From Catenulispora sp. EB89 (GTDB lineage Bacteria > Actinomycetota > Actinomycetes > Streptomycetales > Catenulisporaceae), in NCBI RefSeq assembly GCF_041261445.1, contig NZ_JBGCCU010000001.1, positions 620,001-684,000 on the forward strand: DNA of 64,000 nucleotides, given 5' to 3'. Below the pieces are notes generated by a model that did no database searches, was not told where the DNA came from, and saw nothing but the letters and a program-made list of their open reading frames with translations. Of this stretch, positions 15,746-23,683 are shown piece by piece; within the stretch, counting starts at the first letter, position 1; the number at the start of each line of letters is the position of its first letter. The position numbers were made by a program, and so were the translations under genes.

Positions 15746-16609
15746 ATGCACCCCCGCACCTTCCGCTTCGCCGTCGTCGCGGCCCTGGCCCCGACCGCGA
15801 AAGCCTGGCAGGCACTGGCCCGCCGGGCCGAGGACCTCGGCTACGACACCCTCCTCGCCCCCGACACCATGACCACCCTGGAGCCCTTCACGGCCCTCGC
15901 CGCAGCGGCCACCGCCACCGAACGCCTCCGCGTCGGCACCTTCGTCCTCCCGGCGCCGTTCTACCCGCCCTCGGAGATCGCCTGGCGCGCGCTGGCCCTG
16001 GACCTGCTCTCCGGCGGCCGCTTCGACCTGGGCCTGGGCGCCGGCCGCCCGGGGGCCGAGGACGAGGTCGTGCACCGCGAGCGGCGGTTCGGCACGCCGG
16101 CCGAGCGGGTGAAGCAGCTCTCTGACGCCCTGCACATCGTCAAGGAGGAGATGGCCGCCGCCGCGACCGGCCACTCCCTGCTCAAGCCGGTCCAGACGCC
16201 GCACCCGCCGATCCTGGTGGCCGCCTCCGGCCCGAAGATGTTCCAGCTGGCCGCCGCCGAGGCCGACATCATCACCCTCGGCCTGAGCCCGCGCACCACC
16301 GAGGAAGGCCTCGCCGCGAAGGTCGCCGAGCTCCGCGCGATCGCCGGCTCCCGTTTCGACGACCTCGAACTCAACTACAACATCGCCGGCGTCGGCACCG
16401 ATCTGCCCGCCTACCTGAGCCAGCAGATGGGCGTCGACCCCGCCGAACTGATCCGCACCGGGGCCCCGGCCGTCCTCACCGGCACGCCGCAGGAGATGGC
16501 CGACACGCTGCGCCGCCGCCGCGACGAGCTGGGGATCTCCTCCATCGCGGTGAACGGGATGTTCCTGGAGCAGCTGGCCCCGGTGGTGGAGATGCTCTCA
16601 GGGAACTGA
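15746..16609 (+). CDS. LLM-class F420-dependent oxidoreductase
   Basis: 287 residues, a luciferase-like monooxygenase barrel. It begins RFAVVAALAPTAKAWQALAR and continues with AEDLGYDTLLAPDTM, GTFVLPAPFYPPSEIAW and LSGGRFDLGLGAGRP, typical of F420-using TIM-barrel oxidoreductases of the actinobacterial subfamily. The start ATG follows GGGAGA by 5 nt. The cofactor F420 is inferred from family resemblance and the host lineage. Substrate unknown. Confidence 0.88.
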   Translation: MHPRTFRFAVVAALAPTAKAWQALARRAEDLGYDTLLAPDTMTTLEPFTALAAAATATERLRVGTFVLPAPFYPPSEIAWRALALDLLSGGRFDLGLGAGRPGAEDEVVHRERRFGTPAERVKQLSDALHIVKEEMAAAATGHSLLKPVQTPHPPILVAASGPKMFQLAAAEADIITLGLSPRTTEEGLAAKVAELRAIAGSRFDDLELNYNIAGVGTDLPAYLSQQMGVDPAELIRTGAPAVLTGTPQEMADTLRRRRDELGISSIAVNGMFLEQLAPVVEMLSGN

Positions 16610-16626
16610 ATAAGTCCCGAGCACGC

Positions 16627-17091
16627 CTAGCGCCGATCGGCCGGCATCCCCGGCCCGATCTCGGCGCTGATCTCCGCCGGATCGTCGACGACGCCGCAGT
16701 GCGCGCACACCGTCTGCTGCGTGACCCCGCTCCCGCACACCGAGTGCACGTAAAGAATCGGCGGCTCACCCTCCGTCGCCCACTGGTCGCCCCACTCCGA
16801 GAGCGCGACCAGCGAGTGCGCCAGCGCCCGGCCCTTGTCGGTCAGCAGGTACTCGTACTGCTCCGGCTGCTGCGAGTACTGGTGACGCCGCATGATGCCC
16901 GTCTCGACGAAGCCGTCGAGGCGGGTCTTGAGGATGTTGGTCGCGATCCCGAGGCTCCGCTGGAAGTCGCTGTACCGCGTCGCGCCGGCGAACAACGCGT
17001 CGCGCACGATCAGCAGGCTCCAGCGTTCGCCGATCACCTCCAGGGCCCGCGCGATCGAGCACACCTGAGAGTCGTACGTCTTCCCGAGCAT
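16627..17091 (-). CDS. HxlR-family transcriptional regulator
   Basis: 154 residues. The winged helix spans about 8-95 (CSIARALEVIGERWSLLIVR, RYSDFQRSLGIATNILKTRL, wing YEYLLTDKGRAL). The C-terminal tail contains CGSGVTQQTVCAHCG, a Cys4-like cluster that could bind zinc or respond to oxidation. The ATG at 17091 is chosen because TAGGAT (17099-17104) lies exactly 7 nt upstream. It is divergent from the SRPBCC gene, with two palindromes covering both promoters, so it is very likely autoregulated and controls that gene. Confidence 0.9.
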   Translation of the reverse strand: MLGKTYDSQVCSIARALEVIGERWSLLIVRDALFAGATRYSDFQRSLGIATNILKTRLDGFVETGIMRRHQYSQQPEQYEYLLTDKGRALAHSLVALSEWGDQWATEGEPPILYVHSVCGSGVTQQTVCAHCGVVDDPAEISAEIGPGMPADRR

Positions 17092-17112
17092 GGAACCCAT
17101 CCTACCGAACCA

Positions 17113-17159
17113 CTTGCATGATGAAAGCGCCTCGCCTACCGTTGCTTGCATGATGCAAG
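17113..17159. promoter_or_regulatory. Two HxlR operators between the divergent hxlR and SRPBCC genes
   Basis: CTTGCATGATGCAAG (17145-17159) is a perfect 7-1-7 palindrome; CTTGCATGATGAAAG (17113-17127) is the same site with one mismatch. Centres are 32 bp apart, three helical turns. The perfect site overlaps the SRPBCC start codon. Confidence 0.75.
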
Positions 17160-17719
17160 TCACACGGGAACAGCACGAAGCGCAGCAACGCCACTACACG
17201 ACCGCCTTCACCGTGGACCGAACCCCACGCGAGGCCTACGAAGCCATCCTCAACGTCCGCGGCTGGTGGTCCGAAGCCGTCGAAGGACCCACCGACCGGA
17301 TCGGCGGCGTCTTCGACTACCGGTTCCAGGACGTCCACCGCTGCCGGGTCCACGTCACGGAGCTCGTGCCCGGTCAGAAGGTGGCCTGGCACATCGAGGA
17401 CAACTACTTCGACTTCATCGAGGACCAGAAGGAGTGGACCGGCACCGACGTCGTCTTCGAGATCCGCCGGACCGACGCCGGCACCGAGGTCCACTTCACC
17501 CACGTCGGTCTGCTGCCGCAGGACGAGTGCTACGACGTCTGTTCCAACGCCTGGGGCGGCTACATCGGCGGCAGCCTGCGCAGCCTGATCGAGACCGGCC
17601 AGGGACACCCCAATCCGAAGAACGACGGCGACGCCCCGGAGCACCAGGACGCCGCCTCCGTCGTACGTACGGAACGCGCCGAGCGTGCCAAGCACGCCGA
17701 CCGCGCTGACCTCGCCTAG
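17150..17719 (+). CDS. SRPBCC (AHSA1/START-like) domain protein
   Basis: 189 residues. The lipid-cavity fold is visible in YTTAFTVDRTPREAYEAILN, VRGWWSEAVEG, GGVFDYRFQDVH and the C-terminal helix EVHFTHVGLLPQDECYDVCS. The final 35 residues are charged and Ala/Arg-rich. The start is the first ATG of an ATGATG pair, 7 nt after TACCGT (17137-17142), without Shine-Dalgarno. Such proteins often bind small hydrophobic ligands; the ligand is unknown. The HxlR palindrome covers its start. Confidence 0.85.
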   Translation: MMQVTREQHEAQQRHYTTAFTVDRTPREAYEAILNVRGWWSEAVEGPTDRIGGVFDYRFQDVHRCRVHVTELVPGQKVAWHIEDNYFDFIEDQKEWTGTDVVFEIRRTDAGTEVHFTHVGLLPQDECYDVCSNAWGGYIGGSLRSLIETGQGHPNPKNDGDAPEHQDAASVVRTERAERAKHADRADLA

Positions 17720-17776
17720 CAACCAGAGCGCGCCCAGAATCCGCCGAGCCCGCCGAGCCCGCGGCCCAGACCCGCC

Positions 17777-18502
17777 TCACATAAGGGCTCGAACAGCCCC
17801 GTACTCATACCAGGGCTCCGTCAGAATCCGCTCGGGCCCCTCGGCATGCCCACGAACGCTGACCCGGTAGTACAGCATCCGCCGCGTCGTGTCCGACTCG
17901 TAGTTCCCCCCGATGTTGTGCCCGAGCAAGTAGTGCGCGAGCAACAGGTCGCCGGCGCGCGCGGTGACCTGTTCCGGCTCGGGCAGCTCGATGTCCGGGT
18001 ACGCGCAGTACATCTCCACACCGCGCTCTCGGAAGTACTCCGCATGCGTCAGGTGCGTGCCGGGCCAGACCCACAGGTTCCCCGAGTTCTCCGTCATCTG
18101 ATCGGTGACGAAAACCCCGGCCAGCAACGTGAAGCTGTTCGGCTTGAAACCCGGCGTCGGCTCGCTGATCGAGGCGTCGATGTGCGGCCGCCCCGGCTGG
18201 TGCGAGAACGGCGGGATGTTCAGCGCCACCTGCACCTGCTGCGGCGCTTCCAGAAGTCCGGGCTCGGTCAGCGCCTCGGCATAAGCGAACCCGGCATCCA
18301 TCAGCGGTTCGGTCAGCGCCGGCTCATCCGCGGCGACCGGGAAGTAGAAGTGATGCCCGACATGGCCCTCGGCCGGAGGTTTCTCCGCGATCAGCTCGTC
18401 GATCCGCCGGTCCGCCCGCTCCAGGAGCTCCGGCGCCACCACACCCGGTACGACGACGAATCCCCGTTCGCCGAACTCCTTCACCTGTTTGTTGCTCAGC
18501 AC
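17777..18502 (-). CDS. Phytanoyl-CoA dioxygenase (PhyH) family protein
   Basis: 241 residues of double-stranded beta-helix Fe(II)/2-oxoglutarate oxygenase type. The HxD metal motif is His107-Ile-Asp109 (PHIDAS), the distal His is likely His195 (LLGHNIGGN), and Arg207/208 (TTRRMLYYRV) is placed to bind 2-oxoglutarate. GTG at 18502 follows TAGGCT (18509-18514) by 6 nt, suggesting a leaderless mRNA. It converges with the SRPBCC gene. Substrate unknown; a small hydroxylated metabolite is likely. Confidence 0.85.
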   Translation of the reverse strand: MLSNKQVKEFGERGFVVVPGVVAPELLERADRRIDELIAEKPPAEGHVGHHFYFPVAADEPALTEPLMDAGFAYAEALTEPGLLEAPQQVQVALNIPPFSHQPGRPHIDASISEPTPGFKPNSFTLLAGVFVTDQMTENSGNLWVWPGTHLTHAEYFRERGVEMYCAYPDIELPEPEQVTARAGDLLLAHYLLGHNIGGNYESDTTRRMLYYRVSVRGHAEGPERILTEPWYEYGAVRALM

Positions 18503-18545
18503 ACCGCCAGCCTAGGCACGGCGGCGGAAGCCGGGCGAACGGATT

Positions 18546-19403
18546 TCACGCCGTCATGCCGGAACCCGCCGGTGACCAGCCCGGACCCCGCAGCACGTAG
18601 CCGAACCGGGCCCGCCAGCTCGCCGCGCCCCGCACGTCCCTCGCGATCGCGGCGTATTCGTGCACTGCGACGCGCAGCGGATTGAACGTGCCGATGTTCT
18701 TCGTCAGCCCGTAATGCACCGGCTCGCCCTCCGGCTCGAAGGACCGGAACAGCCGGTCGAAGACGATGAACACCCCGCCGTAGTTCTTGTCCAGGTAGCC
18801 CTGGTTCGATCCGTGGTGCACGCGGTGGTGCGAGGGCGTGTTCATCACGAACTCGACCGGCCGCCACATCTTCCCGATCCGCTCGGTGTGGATCCAGAAC
18901 TGGTACAGCAGGTTCATCGCCGCGGTCGCGAAGATCATGTACGACGGGAAGCCGGCCAGCGCCAGCGGCAGCAGGAACACCGTGTTGCCGACGCCGGTCC
19001 AGGTCTGCCGCAGCGCGGTCGACAGGTTGTAGTGCCGGCTGGAGTGGTGCACCACGTGCGAGGCCCACAGGATCCGGACGCGGTGGTTGGCCCGGTGCTC
19101 CCAGTAGTAGAAGAAGTCGTACGCCACGAACAGCACGAGCCAGCTGGTCAGCGAGCTCCCGATGTGCCACGGCGAGATCGCGTGCACCCCGGCCACCGCG
19201 GCGACCGTCACCAGTCCCCAGCCCAGGTTGCAGACGATCGAGCCGATGCCCATCGTCAGCGAGGTCGCGGTGTCCTTGACGGTGTAGCCCTGCTCGCCGG
19301 GGTCCGGGAAGAACCGTAGCGAGAGCAGTTCCAGCGCCATGAACAGCACATAGAAGGGGATCGCGAGGGTCGTGAGGTCTATGCCGTCGATCACACGGCG
19401 CAT
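18546..19403 (-). CDS. Sterol desaturase / fatty acid hydroxylase family membrane enzyme
   Basis: 285 residues with four hydrophobic helices and the full set of di-iron histidine boxes: HRANH, HVVHHSSRH and HHRVHHG. These ligate two irons in integral-membrane hydroxylases acting on lipids. The final 40 residues are soluble. No clear Shine-Dalgarno or -10 precedes the ATG. It sits in the same orientation as the PhyH gene, 43 bp upstream of it, and the two may be co-transcribed, but a shared pathway is only a guess. Confidence 0.9.
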   Translation of the reverse strand: MRRVIDGIDLTTLAIPFYVLFMALELLSLRFFPDPGEQGYTVKDTATSLTMGIGSIVCNLGWGLVTVAAVAGVHAISPWHIGSSLTSWLVLFVAYDFFYYWEHRANHRVRILWASHVVHHSSRHYNLSTALRQTWTGVGNTVFLLPLALAGFPSYMIFATAAMNLLYQFWIHTERIGKMWRPVEFVMNTPSHHRVHHGSNQGYLDKNYGGVFIVFDRLFRSFEPEGEPVHYGLTKNIGTFNPLRVAVHEYAAIARDVRGAASWRARFGYVLRGPGWSPAGSGMTA

Positions 19404-19466
19404 GTTACTGACCGGTAGTCCAACTGGCCAGAGCCGTCGGGCTGCCGCTCCTTACGATTCGGTACC

Positions 19467-19490
19467 GGCCGGACGCCGAAGCGTCCGGCC
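19467..19490 (-). terminator. Terminator of the TROVE gene
   Basis: GGCCGGACGC (19467-19476) pairs perfectly with GCGTCCGGCC (19481-19490) around a stable CGAA tetraloop, 18 bp past the stop codon. Confidence 0.75.
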
Positions 19491-19508
19491 GATCCCTCAG
19501 CCGGCCTC

Positions 19509-21080
19509 TCAGAACGGCCAGGCCGGACCGTCCCCGGTGGCGAGCAACCCGAACATGGTGAACACCTTGTCCGAGAATCCACCGATCTCGAACCGGTTCC
19601 GCTTGCCCGGAGGCAACGCGCTCGGGCCGTAGCCCGCGGTGTTGATCCCGAACACCGGCACCGACTCCGGGATGAACGCGTCCGCGCCCTTGTCCCGGTT
19701 GTAGTAGTACGGGAACGTCTGCATGTCGCTGACGATCACCACGCGGTCGTGCCGGTCGTAGCTGTTCGCGATGGCGTCGACCATCCGCGTGCCGTGCCCG
19801 ACCTCGCCGGAGCGCTTGGCGAACGCCTCGACCCCGCGCAGCACGCTGCCGCCCTTGGCGAGCTCGTGCGTGAACACGCCGTCGGCGAAGCCCACGAGGT
19901 CCACGGCGCCGGCCCGGCCGGACCCCGCCGCGCGGTCGGCCAGCGCGACCCCGATCAGGGCCCCGATGTCCAGGTGCGTGACGGTCGAGCGCGTCGAGAC
20001 CCGGCCGGTCATCGACCCGGAGGTGTCGACCAGGACCAGGGTGCGCCCCGGCAGCTCCGGGATCCCCGCGATCGCGTGACCCAGCGCCCCCTCCAGCGCG
20101 TGCCCCCACCGCAGCGACGGCGCGGCCTTGTACGCCGACAGCCACCGGTAGGGCAGCATCCGCGACCGCGCGACCTGTCCGGCGTCCAGGAACCGCGAGC
20201 AGACCTGCCAGGCCACCTCGTCGGCGACCCCGGCCTCGTCGAAGTTCCGCAGGTTCCGCGCCAGCGCCATCAGGCCCATCGACGGGATGACGGACTCCCA
20301 CGCGGTCCGGTCCATCGGCCCCTGCAGCCAGCCGGCCAGCGCCTCCCAGGTCATGCCGGCCTCGGCCAGCCGCTCGGTCCCGCCGGCGGCGAGCAGCACC
20401 GGCCGCCGGTCCTCGACCGGCAGCGCCAGCAGCTGCGCCCGCTTGGTCAGCTTCGGCAGCGACTCCGGGACCGGGTTGTCCCGGCCGTGGCGCCGGTCCA
20501 GCGCGTGCCGGAACAGGTCGCCCTGCCACGGCTTGTCGGCCGCGGCGGCCGGGTGCACGAGGTCGATGACGTCGCCGAAGCGGTAGCCCTTGGCGTCCGA
20601 GTCGTACTTCGCGAACGAGTACTCGTTGTACAGCCGCCCCACAGCGTCGGCCACGCCGCGCTTCACCGGCTTCGGCAGCGCGCGGCCGTAGCGGCCGGTC
20701 CAGTACGCCAGCACCTCGCCGGGCTCGTCAGCACGCTGACACGCGGCGGCGATCAGCTGCCGGCTGTACCCGGACGCGCCGGCGTCCAGCCGGGCCCGGA
20801 CCGCCTCGCACGCCGCGACCACCGCGGCGCTGCGCATGTTCGCCTCGGCCCGCAGCCAGGTGACGAACCGCAGCATCCACTCCGGGTCGGCGACGGCGAC
20901 CGCGTGGATCAGGTCGCGGTAGCGCTTGTCGCGGACGTCGGCGGCCTCGTAGAAGGTGTCCTCGCCGACCATGTTGGTGACGGCCAGCAGGAACAGGTCC
21001 GACTTCGGGTCGCGCTTGTAGGCCTTGCCGCCCTCGAAAGTCTGGGTGACAGCGGTCGACCCCTTGTTGAACTTCGCCAT
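19509..21080 (-). CDS. TROVE-domain (Ro60/Rsr-like) RNA-binding protein
   Basis: 523 residues. The N-terminal HEAT-like TROVE ring covers about residues 1-335, including DLFLLAVTNMVGEDTFYEAA and FVTWLRAEANMRSAAVVAAC. A von Willebrand A-type domain follows with the metal site DTSGSMTG at about residue 352. Bacterial Ro proteins bind Y RNAs and misfolded RNAs and can tether PNPase for RNA decay. ATG at 21080 gives MAKFNKG; an ATG three codons earlier is possible. It lies downstream of a 225-bp intergenic stretch with several stem-loops on the same strand, where a partner Y RNA might be encoded. A terminator hairpin follows the gene. Confidence 0.92.
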   Translation of the reverse strand: MAKFNKGSTAVTQTFEGGKAYKRDPKSDLFLLAVTNMVGEDTFYEAADVRDKRYRDLIHAVAVADPEWMLRFVTWLRAEANMRSAAVVAACEAVRARLDAGASGYSRQLIAAACQRADEPGEVLAYWTGRYGRALPKPVKRGVADAVGRLYNEYSFAKYDSDAKGYRFGDVIDLVHPAAAADKPWQGDLFRHALDRRHGRDNPVPESLPKLTKRAQLLALPVEDRRPVLLAAGGTERLAEAGMTWEALAGWLQGPMDRTAWESVIPSMGLMALARNLRNFDEAGVADEVAWQVCSRFLDAGQVARSRMLPYRWLSAYKAAPSLRWGHALEGALGHAIAGIPELPGRTLVLVDTSGSMTGRVSTRSTVTHLDIGALIGVALADRAAGSGRAGAVDLVGFADGVFTHELAKGGSVLRGVEAFAKRSGEVGHGTRMVDAIANSYDRHDRVVIVSDMQTFPYYYNRDKGADAFIPESVPVFGINTAGYGPSALPPGKRNRFEIGGFSDKVFTMFGLLATGDGPAWPF

Positions 21081-21137
21081 CCGGACCACCCCGTTGTGTT
21101 GCGGGGGAGCGGCGCGCGCTTCACGGAAAGGCTGAAT

Positions 21138-21260
21138 GAAAGGCCGGCAGATATGCCGGCCGACCCCCCGCGAAGTCAGAGCGCCCTCCCGAGATCAAAT
21201 TGGCTGCGGTCTCGGTTCTTTGGAAGAAGTATCCGCCGCCTGCGCACCGGGAGGTGCCCT
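21138..21260 (-). ncRNA. Candidate structured RNA upstream of the TROVE gene (possible Y RNA)
   Basis: Non-coding region with consecutive hairpins: 21243-21256 (GCACC/GGTGC), 21216-21228 (TTCTT/AAGAA), 21189-21215 (CCGAGA/TCTCGG) and a perfect 8-bp stem at 21142-21161 followed on the minus strand by TTTCATT. A GATACT -10-like hexamer lies on the minus strand at 21228-21233. Y RNA genes are commonly encoded next to bacterial Ro genes. No tRNA-like T-arm or clear Ro-binding motif could be confirmed by eye, so this remains a candidate. Confidence 0.25.
21142..21161 (-). terminator. Terminator-like hairpin between the MFS and TROVE genes
   Basis: GGCCGGCA and TGCCGGCC form a perfect 8-bp stem with a 4-nt loop, followed on the minus strand by T-rich TTTCATT. 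It may end the MFS transcript or a small RNA, leaving about 60 bp for the TROVE promoter. Confidence 0.6.
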
Positions 21261-21305
21261 GAAAGAATGCTGGAGGCGCTGTCCGGCGCGCCACCCGTTT
21301 TCCCT

Positions 21306-22877
21306 TTATGCCGAAGCGGATTCCGGAACGGCCGTGGTCGTCTCCGGCTCCGTGACGACCGTCTTTGCCTTTCTGGGCTTGGCAAATCCACCGAACACGA
21401 GCAGCGCACCGATCCCCGTGGCCGCCGCGGACCACAGCATCCCGGTGTGCATGGCGTGCACGAAGGCGAGGTCCGCCTGGTGCACGAGCCCGGGGATCCC
21501 GTTGTGCCGGGCCACGTTCCGCGCCATCTCGGCCGACGTCTCAGCCTGCTGCTTCAGGGGCGCGGGTAGTCCCGCGACCGAACCGCCGATCGCGTGCCGG
21601 TAGCCGATCGACAGGATCGTGCCGCCCAACGCGATGCCCAGCACGCTGCCGGTCTGCCGCATCGTCGCGTTCACCGCGCTGCCCGCGCCGGCCTGGGTCA
21701 GCGGCAGCGAGCCGAGGATCGCGCCGGTCAGCGGGGCGATCGTCATGCCGATCGCGGTGGCCTGGACGATGGCCACCGCGATGTAGGCGGGGATCGGCAT
21801 GGTCAGGCCGATGCGGGAGAACACCGCGAGCGTGATCGTGGCGACCACCAGCGCGGTGCCGCTGACCCGGCGCACCGACGTGCGGCGTGCCAGCCGGGCC
21901 GCGACCGGACCGCCGACGACCACGCCGAGCGCGCCGGGGATGCCGATCAGGCTGGCACGCAGAGCCGAGTAGCCGCGCGCGCCCTGGAGGTAGAACGCGA
22001 AGTAGAAGCCGCTCGCGCTCAACGCCAGGAACAGCAGCGTCAGCGTGACGTTCCCGGCCGCGAACTGGCGCAGCCGGAACAGCCGAGGGTCGAAGCTCGG
22101 GTACTTGCGGCGCAGCTCGACGTACACGAACGCGGCGGTGACGACGAGGCCGGCCACGACCGTGCTCCACACCTGCGGCTCGGTGACCGTGCCGTCCTGG
22201 CCGGCGCGGATCAGGCCGTAGGAGAGCAGGCCCAGGCCGGCGGTGGACAGCACCAGGCCGGGGAAGTCCAGCCCGCGCTTCTGCGGCGGCTGGAAGTTCG
22301 GCACCGTGCGGGCGATCGCGACCAGGCCGACCAGCACCACCGGCACGTTGATCAGGAACACCGACCCCCACCAGAAATTCGCCAGCATCAGTCCGGCCAG
22401 CACCGGGCCGGCCGCGATGCCGACGCCGGCGAAGCTGCTCAGCACGCCGAAGGCCTGCGGGCGCTGCTCGGGCGGATAGGTGAAGCTGATCACCGCCAGC
22501 GTCGCCGGGATCAGCAGCGCGGCGCCCAGGCCCATGACGGCGCGGGCCGCGATGAGCTCGCCGGTGCTGTGCGAGTAGGCGGCGAGGACCGAGGCCAGGC
22601 CGAACAGCGCCATCCCGGTCAACAGGGTGTTGCGATGGCCGAAGCGGTCGCCGAGGGCGCCGCCGGTGAAGGTGACGGTGGCCAGCACCAGCGTGTAGGA
22701 GCCGGTGGCCCACTGGAGCTGGTCGGGCGTGGCGCCCAGGCCGCGCACCGGATCGGCCAGGGTCTCGTAGGCGGTGGACAGGACGGTGCCGTCGATCCAG
22801 ATCAGGAGCTGCGCGAAGATCAGGACGGTCAGGATCAGGCGCTGCCTTCGGCCGGACGGCGGGCTGCTTGTGGACAT
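21306..22877 (-). CDS. DHA2-family MFS drug exporter
   Basis: 523 residues, 14 predicted helices. TM1 IFAQLLIWIDGTVLSTAYET, then LGDRFGHRN (motif A), ARAVMGLGAALLIPATLAVI and the motif C region SSFAGVGIAAGPVLAGLML are typical EmrB/QacA antiporter features. It likely expels hydrophobic or cationic drugs using proton motive force. It is divergent from a MarR gene with two CAGGTACCTG palindromes between, so repression by MarR is expected. The C-terminal tail is Thr/Glu/Pro-rich. Confidence 0.93.
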   Translation of the reverse strand: MSTSSPPSGRRQRLILTVLIFAQLLIWIDGTVLSTAYETLADPVRGLGATPDQLQWATGSYTLVLATVTFTGGALGDRFGHRNTLLTGMALFGLASVLAAYSHSTGELIAARAVMGLGAALLIPATLAVISFTYPPEQRPQAFGVLSSFAGVGIAAGPVLAGLMLANFWWGSVFLINVPVVLVGLVAIARTVPNFQPPQKRGLDFPGLVLSTAGLGLLSYGLIRAGQDGTVTEPQVWSTVVAGLVVTAAFVYVELRRKYPSFDPRLFRLRQFAAGNVTLTLLFLALSASGFYFAFYLQGARGYSALRASLIGIPGALGVVVGGPVAARLARRTSVRRVSGTALVVATITLAVFSRIGLTMPIPAYIAVAIVQATAIGMTIAPLTGAILGSLPLTQAGAGSAVNATMRQTGSVLGIALGGTILSIGYRHAIGGSVAGLPAPLKQQAETSAEMARNVARHNGIPGLVHQADLAFVHAMHTGMLWSAAATGIGALLVFGGFAKPRKAKTVVTEPETTTAVPESASA

Positions 22878-22951
22878 GGCTGGACGACCCCCCAGGATCG
22901 CGGAATGAGCAGACGGGACATGCTTGGTGCACGGGACACGCTTGGTACGAT

Positions 22952-22999
22952 CGACAGGTACCTGTCGGATATCAGCCTGGCAAACTCGTCAGGTACCTG
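22952..22999. promoter_or_regulatory. Two MarR operators
   Basis: CGACAGGTACCTGTCG (22952-22967) is a perfect 16-bp palindrome; its core CAGGTACCTG recurs at 22990-22999. Centres are 35 bp apart in the gap between the divergent exporter and marR genes. Confidence 0.75.
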
Positions 23000-23051
23000 T
23001 CAATCGTTCCCGTGCTGTCTTCTGCGACCGTGAGAGGCGAGGTGTGCCGGA

Positions 23052-23504
23052 ATGCCCCACTCCGATAAGTACGGCGAGGACAGCGTCGTCAGCTTCGCCG
23101 TCCGCCACGTCTGGCTCGGCATGCGCGCCGCGATCGAGGACGAGCTGGCCGAGTTCGGCCTGACCGTCCCGCAGTTCGCGACCCTGATGATGCTGGAGGG
23201 CTCCCCGGGCCTGAGCATCGCCGAGGTCGCCCGGCTGTGCGGCAGCACCCGGCAGTCCGCGAACGAGATGGTCGCCGGCCTGGAGGCGCACGGCCTGGTC
23301 GAGCGCGCCCCGCATCCGACGGACCGGCGCATGTACCAGCTGCACGCGACCGAGGCCGGCCTGGCGCTGTCGGCCAAGGCCCGGCCGGCCGTGCGCCGCC
23401 GCGAGGACGAGCTGGAGGCCGGGCTCAGCACCGAGGTGCGGCAGGCCGCCCGGGAGTGGATGGCGGCGCTGGCGGCGTCGTGCGGTGCGGCGGACAAGAA
23501 GTAA
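23052..23504 (+). CDS. MarR-family transcriptional regulator
   Basis: 150 residues. The winged helix is at about 50-105 with LSIAEVARLCGSTRQSANEM as recognition region and APHPTDRRMYQLHATEAG as the wing, both classic MarR features. The ATG at 23052 follows a loose GAGGCGAGG. It is divergent from the DHA2 exporter and upstream of the leader-peptide/hydrolase unit, which has its own promoter at 23512-23541. It probably senses a phenolic or drug-like ligand. Confidence 0.92.
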   Translation: MPHSDKYGEDSVVSFAVRHVWLGMRAAIEDELAEFGLTVPQFATLMMLEGSPGLSIAEVARLCGSTRQSANEMVAGLEAHGLVERAPHPTDRRMYQLHATEAGLALSAKARPAVRRREDELEAGLSTEVRQAAREWMAALAASCGAADKK

Positions 23505-23511
23505 AACCCTG

Positions 23512-23541
23512 TTGCGGGCTGCCGGAGCGGACGGCTACCTT
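23512..23541 (+). promoter_or_regulatory. Sigma-70-type promoter of the leader-hydrolase unit
   Basis: TTGCGG (23512-23517), an 18-nt spacer and TACCTT (23536-23541) predict a start near 23548, about 30 nt before the leader ORF. Confidence 0.55.
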
Positions 23542-23577
23542 GCGTACGCCGTGACCGAAGCGAAGGAGGTGAGACCC

Positions 23578-23631
23578 ATGAAGGCGGTATCGACGTGGGT
23601 GCTCCCCGTGCTGTCACGGGCAGGCGACTGA
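23578..23631 (+). CDS. 17-residue leader peptide
   Basis: ATG to TGA encodes MKAVSTWVLPVLSRAGD. It is preceded by AAGGAGGTGA, a full-length match to the 16S anti-Shine-Dalgarno, at ideal spacing; this is far stronger than the ribosome-binding site of the downstream hydrolase. Its codons 8-11 contain GTGCTCCC, repeated exactly at 23662-23669 beside the hydrolase ribosome-binding site. This is the arrangement of a ribosome-mediated attenuator, in which translation or stalling on the leader changes folding downstream. The peptide itself is probably not functional as a product. Confidence 0.6.
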   Translation: MKAVSTWVLPVLSRAGD

Positions 23632-23675
23632 CACAGCGGTCGTCGGGAGCGCCGGATTCCAGTGCTCCCGAAAGG
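23599..23675 (+). promoter_or_regulatory. Attenuator with mutually exclusive stems
   Basis: Stem A: CCCGTG/CACGGG (23605-23620, 4-nt loop) inside the leader ORF. Stem B: TCGGGAGC (23643-23650) with GCTCCCGA (23664-23671), directly followed by AAGG of the hydrolase ribosome-binding site. GGGAGC (23645-23650) can pair instead with GCTCCC at 23601-23606 in the leader ORF, giving an alternative fold. Ribosome position on the leader would choose between them. Confidence 0.55.
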
Positions 23676-23683
23676 TGACTGCC

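Noticed and set aside
21306-21325. GCCGAAG near the MFS stop as a Ro-binding motif
   Set aside because: Short degenerate motif expected by chance and located in coding sequence.
23578-23680. Metabolite riboswitch
   Set aside because: The presence of a well-initiated short ORF sharing bases with the switch explains the structure better, and no known aptamer core was recognised.
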